From an uncultured Actinomycetes bacterium (lineage in GTDB: Bacteria > Actinomycetota > Actinomycetes > UBA12327), in contig CAIXNN010000038.1 in NCBI GenBank assembly GCA_903920865.1, forward strand, positions 1 to 44,840: 44,840 nt of DNA, in the 5' to 3' direction. Below the pieces are notes generated by a model. It was not told the origin of the DNA. It worked only from the letters and a program-made list of their open reading frames with translations, and searched no databases. Every line of letters starts with the position of its first letter. Position 1 is the stretch's first letter. Positions 40,548 to 44,840 of this stretch are shown piece after piece. Made by a program: the position numbers and the translations under genes.

Positions 40548-40595
40548 AGCGCGGGGTCCGCGCTACTAGTTGAGCCCAGTAAATCTGGCCCAACT
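40548..40595 (+). promoter_or_regulatory. Candidate rplU leader hairpins
   Basis: AGCGCGG-ggt-CCGCGCT (40548-40564) and imperfect AGTTG-a-g-c-CCAG-taaat-CTGG-c-c-CAACT (40568-40595). Confidence 0.4.
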
Positions 40596-40619
40596 AACCC
40601 ACAGTTAAGGAGTTCCGCG

Positions 40620-40931
40620 GTGTACGCGATTGTCCGCGCCGGAGGTCGTCAAGAAAAGGTCGCTGTTGGCGATGTTCTTGAAGTTGACCGTTTGCAGGCA
40701 AAGTCTGGTTCAACCATCGAGTTGAAGGCTTTGCTGGTCGTTGATGGCACCTCGATTACCTCTGAAGCTAGCGCCCTGTCCAAGGTCAGCGTGACCGCTG
40801 AAGTTTTGGAACAGACCAAGGGCCCCAAGATTGACATTTTGAAGTACAAGAACAAGACCGGATACCGCCGCCGTATGGGCCACCGTTCCAAGCTGACCCA
40901 GATCCGCGTCACCGGTATTGAGACGAAGTAG
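40620..40931 (+). CDS. rplU: 50S ribosomal protein L21
   Basis: [25 protein letters not shown]...[27 protein letters not shown] start. Confidence 0.97.
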   Translation: MYAIVRAGGRQEKVAVGDVLEVDRLQAKSGSTIELKALLVVDGTSITSEASALSKVSVTAEVLEQTKGPKIDILKYKNKTGYRRRMGHRSKLTQIRVTGIETK

Positions 40932-40939
40932 GTGTAACC

Positions 40940-41194
40940 ATGGCTCACAAAAAGGGCGCGTCATCCACGCGCAACGGTCGCGACTCGAACGCGCAGCGCT
41001 TGGGCGTTAAGCGTTTCGGTGGACAGCTTGTCAACGCCGGCGAGATCATCGTGCGTCAGCGTGGCACCCACTTCCACCCAGGCCTCAATGTTGGCCGTGG
41101 CGGCGACGACACGTTGTTCGCCTTGCAGCCTGGCGCAGTTCAGTTCGGCACCCGCCGCGGTCGTCGAGTTGTCAACATCGTTCCCGCGGAGTAA
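40940..41194 (+). CDS. rpmA: 50S ribosomal protein L27
   Basis: [43 protein letters not shown]. Confidence 0.98.
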   Translation: MAHKKGASSTRNGRDSNAQRLGVKRFGGQLVNAGEIIVRQRGTHFHPGLNVGRGGDDTLFALQPGAVQFGTRRGRRVVNIVPAE

Positions 41195-41224
41195 CTACTA
41201 ATCTCCACTCCTAGTTGTAATAAG

Positions 41225-41261
41225 AGCGGGCCGGTCGGATGACGACTGAGCCCGCTTTTTA
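41225..41261 (+). terminator. Intrinsic terminator after rpmA
   Basis: AGCGGGC...GCCCGCT stem followed by a T-run (gcccgctttttat). Confidence 0.85.
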
Positions 41262-41327
41262 TTTCCCATCCGGCACTATTGAGTCAAGAACTTTCCCCTT
41301 CCAGCCAAATCGAAACGGAGCAATGCG

Positions 41328-42686
41328 ATGACCACATTCGTCGATCGCGTCGTTTTGCACGTCAGCGCTGGAAACGGTGGCCACGGTTGTGCATCGGTTC
41401 ACCGTGAGAAGTTCAAGCCCTTGGGTGGACCCGACGGTGGCAACGGTGGCAACGGTGGCGATGTGATCTTGGTCGTAGATCAAAGTGAACCGACCTTGTT
41501 GGACTATCACCGTTCACCGCACCGTTCGGCCATCTCAGGCAAAGCTGGACAAGGTGGCCACCGCAATGGTGCAGAAGGTGATGACCTGGTCTTGCCGGTG
41601 CCGGATGGAACCGTGGTCTTTGATATTGATGGCAACCAGCTGGCTGACCTAGTCGGTAATGGTGCGCGTTACGTGGTGGCCAACGGTGGTCGCGGCGGCT
41701 TGGGTAACGCATCCCTTGCTTCGCAACGACGCAAGGCTCCAGGCTTTGCCCTCTTGGGTGAGCCCGGCGAGACCTGCGATGTTGTCCTTGAACTCAAGTC
41801 GATCGCCGATGTGGCCTTGGTGGGTTACCCAAGTGCGGGTAAATCAAGTTTGATCGCAGCTGTCTCAGCGGCCAAGCCGAAGATCGCCGACTACCCCTTC
41901 ACAACCTTGGTGCCCAACCTTGGTGTGGTCGAAGCCGGCAGCGTTCGCTACACGATTGCTGACGTGCCTGGATTAATTCCCGGTGCCAGTGAAGGTAAGG
42001 GTCTGGGTCTGGAGTTTTTGCGCCACGTTGAGCGGTGCGAGATTTTGGTTCACGTGTTGGATTGCGCCACGCTAGAAAGCGATCGCGATCCGATTTCGGA
42101 CTTGGACATCATTGAGCATGAGTTGGCGCAATACGGCGGCTTGGCTGATCGCCCACGCATGGTGGCGCTGAACAAGATTGACGTGCCAGAAGCTTTGGAG
42201 TTGGCTGAGCTTGTTGAACCTCTCCTTCGTGAACGTGGCTATGAGGTGTTCAAAGTTTCGGCCGTCTCCCATGAGGGATTGCGCCCGTTGTCTTTTGCCA
42301 TGGCCGCTGCTGTAGATCGGGCTCGTGCGGCCCGACCGATGGCCACTGCCGAGCGCATCGTTTTGCGGCCCAAGGCGGTCGATGATGCAGGCTTTGAGGT
42401 GGTTCGTGAAGGCGAAGCATTCCGCATTAAGGGCGAGCGCCCGCAGCGGTGGGTTCGTCAAACGGACTTCAGCAATGATGAAGCTGTTGGCTACCTGGGC
42501 GATCGCTTAGCGCGACTCGGCGTGGAAGCAGCCCTGTATGAGGCTGGGGCTACGGCAGGATGTGAAGTGCGAATTGGTACTCAAGACAACTCGGTGGTCT
42601 TCGACTGGGAGCCCACCATTGAAGCTGGTGGCGTCACGCCAATCAGCGCACGACGAGGATTTGATGAGAGGTTGGAGGGTCGGTGA
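41328..42686 (+). CDS. obgE: GTPase ObgE/CgtA
   Basis: Gly-rich Obg domain [29 protein letters not shown]-terminal OCT domain. Confidence 0.97.
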   Translation: MTTFVDRVVLHVSAGNGGHGCASVHREKFKPLGGPDGGNGGNGGDVILVVDQSEPTLLDYHRSPHRSAISGKAGQGGHRNGAEGDDLVLPVPDGTVVFDIDGNQLADLVGNGARYVVANGGRGGLGNASLASQRRKAPGFALLGEPGETCDVVLELKSIADVALVGYPSAGKSSLIAAVSAAKPKIADYPFTTLVPNLGVVEAGSVRYTIADVPGLIPGASEGKGLGLEFLRHVERCEILVHVLDCATLESDRDPISDLDIIEHELAQYGGLADRPRMVALNKIDVPEALELAELVEPLLRERGYEVFKVSAVSHEGLRPLSFAMAAAVDRARAARPMATAERIVLRPKAVDDAGFEVVREGEAFRIKGERPQRWVRQTDFSNDEAVGYLGDRLARLGVEAALYEAGATAGCEVRIGTQDNSVVFDWEPTIEAGGVTPISARRGFDERLEGR

Positions 42687-43804
42687 GTTCGGACCGCGGT
42701 TTTGTCACTGATGCTAAGCGCATCGTGGTCAAGATCGGTTCGTCATCGATTACTTCTGCGCAGGGCGGGCTCAATGTCGCCGCGGTTCAGGACTTAGTTC
42801 AAGCCCTCGTGAGTGTGCGCCAATCCGGAGCTGAAGTGGTCTTGGTGTCATCCGGTGCGATTGCGGCCGGATTAGCACCCCTTGGCCTGAGTGAACGCCC
42901 GAAGGATTTGGCTACGCAGCAGGCAGCGGCCAGTGTGGGACAAGGACTCCTTGTTCACCGCTACACCGATGCTTTCGCCGAAGCTGGTTTTACGGTTGGA
43001 CAGGTTCTGCTCACGGTTGATGATGTGGGCCGTCGGGCGCATTACAAGAACGCTCAACGCACCTTGAATCGACTTCTTGAAGTGGGCGCGATCCCCGTTG
43101 TGAATGAAAACGACACGGTGGCCACTGACGAGATTCGCTTTGGGGACAACGATCGGCTCGCCGCACTCGTAGCGCACATTGTTCAAGCTGATGCACTCAT
43201 CCTGCTCTCGGACGTGGATGGTTTGTATGACGCAGATCCATCGCAAGCCGGAGCGCAACGCATCACAGATGTTCGCACTTCTGCTGACCTGGCAGGAGTT
43301 GATTTAGGTGGTATCGGATCTCGCGGGGTTGGCTCCGGCGGGATGGCATCCAAGGTTGAGGCGGCAACCATTGCAACCGGCGCTGGGATCCCTGTGGTCT
43401 TAGCCGCAGCCAACGATGTTGCTTCGGTTTTGTCTGGCAGCGATGTCGGCACCCTATTTCACCCAACAGGGCAGCGTCGCTCGACGCGTTTGCTCTGGTT
43501 GGCGCACGCAACGGATGCGCGCGGTCGGTTAATCCTTGACGCCGGCGCGGTTAAGGCTGTCATGACCAAGGGGTCATCACTCTTACCAGCAGGTGTGAGC
43601 GCGGTTGAAGGCGAATTTGAAGCCGGTGATGCGGTCGAGCTTGTAGGCCCTGATGGCGAAATTGTTGCGCGCGGTCTCGTTGCCTATGACTCCACAGAGA
43701 TCCCGAGCTTGTTAGGACGAAATACCAGTGATCTTGCCGCCGAATTAGGCGATGGCTACAGCAAGGAGCTGGTGCATCGCGACGATTTGGTCTTGCTGAC
43801 CTAG
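42683..43804 (+). CDS. proB: Glutamate 5-kinase with PUA domain
   Basis: [55 protein letters not shown]. Confidence 0.96.
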   Translation: MSSDRGFVTDAKRIVVKIGSSSITSAQGGLNVAAVQDLVQALVSVRQSGAEVVLVSSGAIAAGLAPLGLSERPKDLATQQAAASVGQGLLVHRYTDAFAEAGFTVGQVLLTVDDVGRRAHYKNAQRTLNRLLEVGAIPVVNENDTVATDEIRFGDNDRLAALVAHIVQADALILLSDVDGLYDADPSQAGAQRITDVRTSADLAGVDLGGIGSRGVGSGGMASKVEAATIATGAGIPVVLAAANDVASVLSGSDVGTLFHPTGQRRSTRLLWLAHATDARGRLILDAGAVKAVMTKGSSLLPAGVSAVEGEFEAGDAVELVGPDGEIVARGLVAYDSTEIPSLLGRNTSDLAAELGDGYSKELVHRDDLVLLT

Positions 43805-43808
43805 GAGT

Positions 43809-43824
43809 GGGGACGTAGGTCCCC
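43809..43824 (+). terminator. Possible weak terminator hairpin after proB
   Basis: GGGGAC-gtag-GTCCCC followed only by ttgtgg; poor T-tract. Confidence 0.3.
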
Positions 43825-43920
43825 TTGTGGATGCCGTCGAACCCTGCGATGGTCAGTAGGGGCTTATCCGGAGCTTCTTAGTGAACTTCAATGGAAGCTA
43901 CGGAAAGCCGGCTAGTTCGG

Positions 43921-44840
43921 ATGAATCAAACAAATAGGTCGCGAGTCGTAGCCATTGCGCTGTCTCTTGCCCTTGTTGTAGGTGTCTGCCTTTCAGGGGT
44001 GGTTGTTTACCAATCAAGGCATTCGCAACTGCCCACAGTGTTGGATTTAGATGCGCGCTCTCAAGGTCAGCCGCTTTCTGGTGTGTTGCTCAGCGCTCTG
44101 GAGGAAAACCCTAATCACTCAGGGGCTTGGATTGACGCGAACGGGGTATTCCAAGAGCGCCTTGTCAAAGGCGCGGATACCACTACGGCTGAGATTTTGC
44201 TTAAGGGAATCCGCCATCAGGTGCTGGCGGACCGAACAAACACTCTTGTGGACCTGCAGGCTAAACAGGCCAGTATCGATTCTCTGAACTTTATGGTGAG
44301 GCACCAAATTGTCTCCATCGGCGTTGACCCCACCCATGGCCTTCTTGAGGTCGCGACGGGAGCCAAGTCTGTCTCAACGTTAGAAAAGTCGCTCGACAAG
44401 ACTTTGGGTCCGGGCTGGGTCACCGTTCGTTCAAGTTCTACTGTTGCAACGGCCGACGGTCTGGATCGCAAGCGAGATGTCATTCCGCTGGCGGGAGCGG
44501 CGAGTATCCAACTTTCCGCAACTGCCTCTTCGGCTAAACGGAAGCAATGCTCAACCGGATTTTCTATGTATCGATCCACCACTAAAAAGTTTTTCTCCCT
44601 CACGGCAGGTCATTGCACTGCTGGCTGGGAGGGGGCATGGACGGGAAGCTCGTTCTCGGCAAGCTTGCCATTTCAAGTAAATCCCTACGCGTTTACCGCA
44701 ACCAATGCTGCACATACAAGTTTCACTCGATTGGTCGGTACCAATGTCGGCTATGGCGACTCCCTTTGTCCGAGTTCATACCCGTCGCACCGACTTGGCA
44801 CCTGCGCCCACTGGCTGTCCACGCCCTGCGACAGTTTGAC
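43921..44840 (+). CDS. Secreted, membrane-anchored chymotrypsin-fold (S1, streptogrisin-like) protein, 3' truncated by window end
   Basis: Manual translation is open to the window end: MNQTNRSRVVAIALSLALVVGVCLSGVVVYQ... signal/anchor, prodomain-like IVSIGVDPTHGLLEVATGAKS, then CSTGFSMYRSTTKKFFSLTAGHC. Absent from the ORF track because no stop is reached. Confidence 0.75.
   Translation, partial: MNQTNRSRVVAIALSLALVVGVCLSGVVVYQSRHSQLPTVLDLDARSQGQPLSGVLLSALEENPNHSGAWIDANGVFQERLVKGADTTTAEILLKGIRHQVLADRTNTLVDLQAKQASIDSLNFMVRHQIVSIGVDPTHGLLEVATGAKSVSTLEKSLDKTLGPGWVTVRSSSTVATADGLDRKRDVIPLAGAASIQLSATASSAKRKQCSTGFSMYRSTTKKFFSLTAGHCTAGWEGAWTGSSFSASLPFQVNPYAFTATNAAHTSFTRLVGTNVGYGDSLCPSSYPSHRLGTCAHWLSTPCDSL

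Noticed and set aside
41440-41462. Short tandem GGTGGCAAC repeats in obgE
   Set aside because: They encode the normal Gly-rich Obg fold (GGNGGNGGD).
1-44840. CRISPR arrays, defence islands, retrons, transposons, prophage
   Set aside because: No periodic repeats, cas, RT, integrase, transposase or phage structural genes seen on either strand.

Overview
The window is a gene-dense, mostly housekeeping stretch of an actinobacterial (Actinomycetota) chromosome or MAG contig. The taxon is inferred from gene content and order: mreBCD-PBP2-rodA, the TIGR03960/TIGR03936 radical-SAM pair followed by rne-rplU-rpmA-obgE-proB, clpP1P2-X, group II truncated haemoglobin, an Rv2466c-like protein and DUF4233. 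I support about 47 protein-coding genes and six tRNA genes (Leu-UAG, Lys-CUU, His-GUG, Arg-UCU, Gly-UCC, Pro-UGG). I found no CRISPR array, transposase, integrase, rRNA or prophage. Nothing here is clearly a new multigene system. The most interesting signals are: (1) a duplicated 17-bp tRNA-His 3' end, 114 bp downstream of the tRNA and next to a perfect 14-bp hairpin; (2) a streptogrisin-like secreted protease homologue, truncated by the window end, whose catalytic Asp position appears to be Pro; (3) a bilin-reductase/RCC-reductase-like ORF behind tRNA-Gly; (4) a highly structured leader before RNase E/G; (5) mutually exclusive hairpins before clpX and a ClgR-type operator before clpP1P2; (6) a tRNA-Lys whose terminal CCA base is also the first base of the yaaA start codon. 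Bases 1 to about 56 do not match the expected RNase PH sequence and look like a contig-end artefact. All identifications were made by eye from motifs and remembered family sequences; no searches were run.
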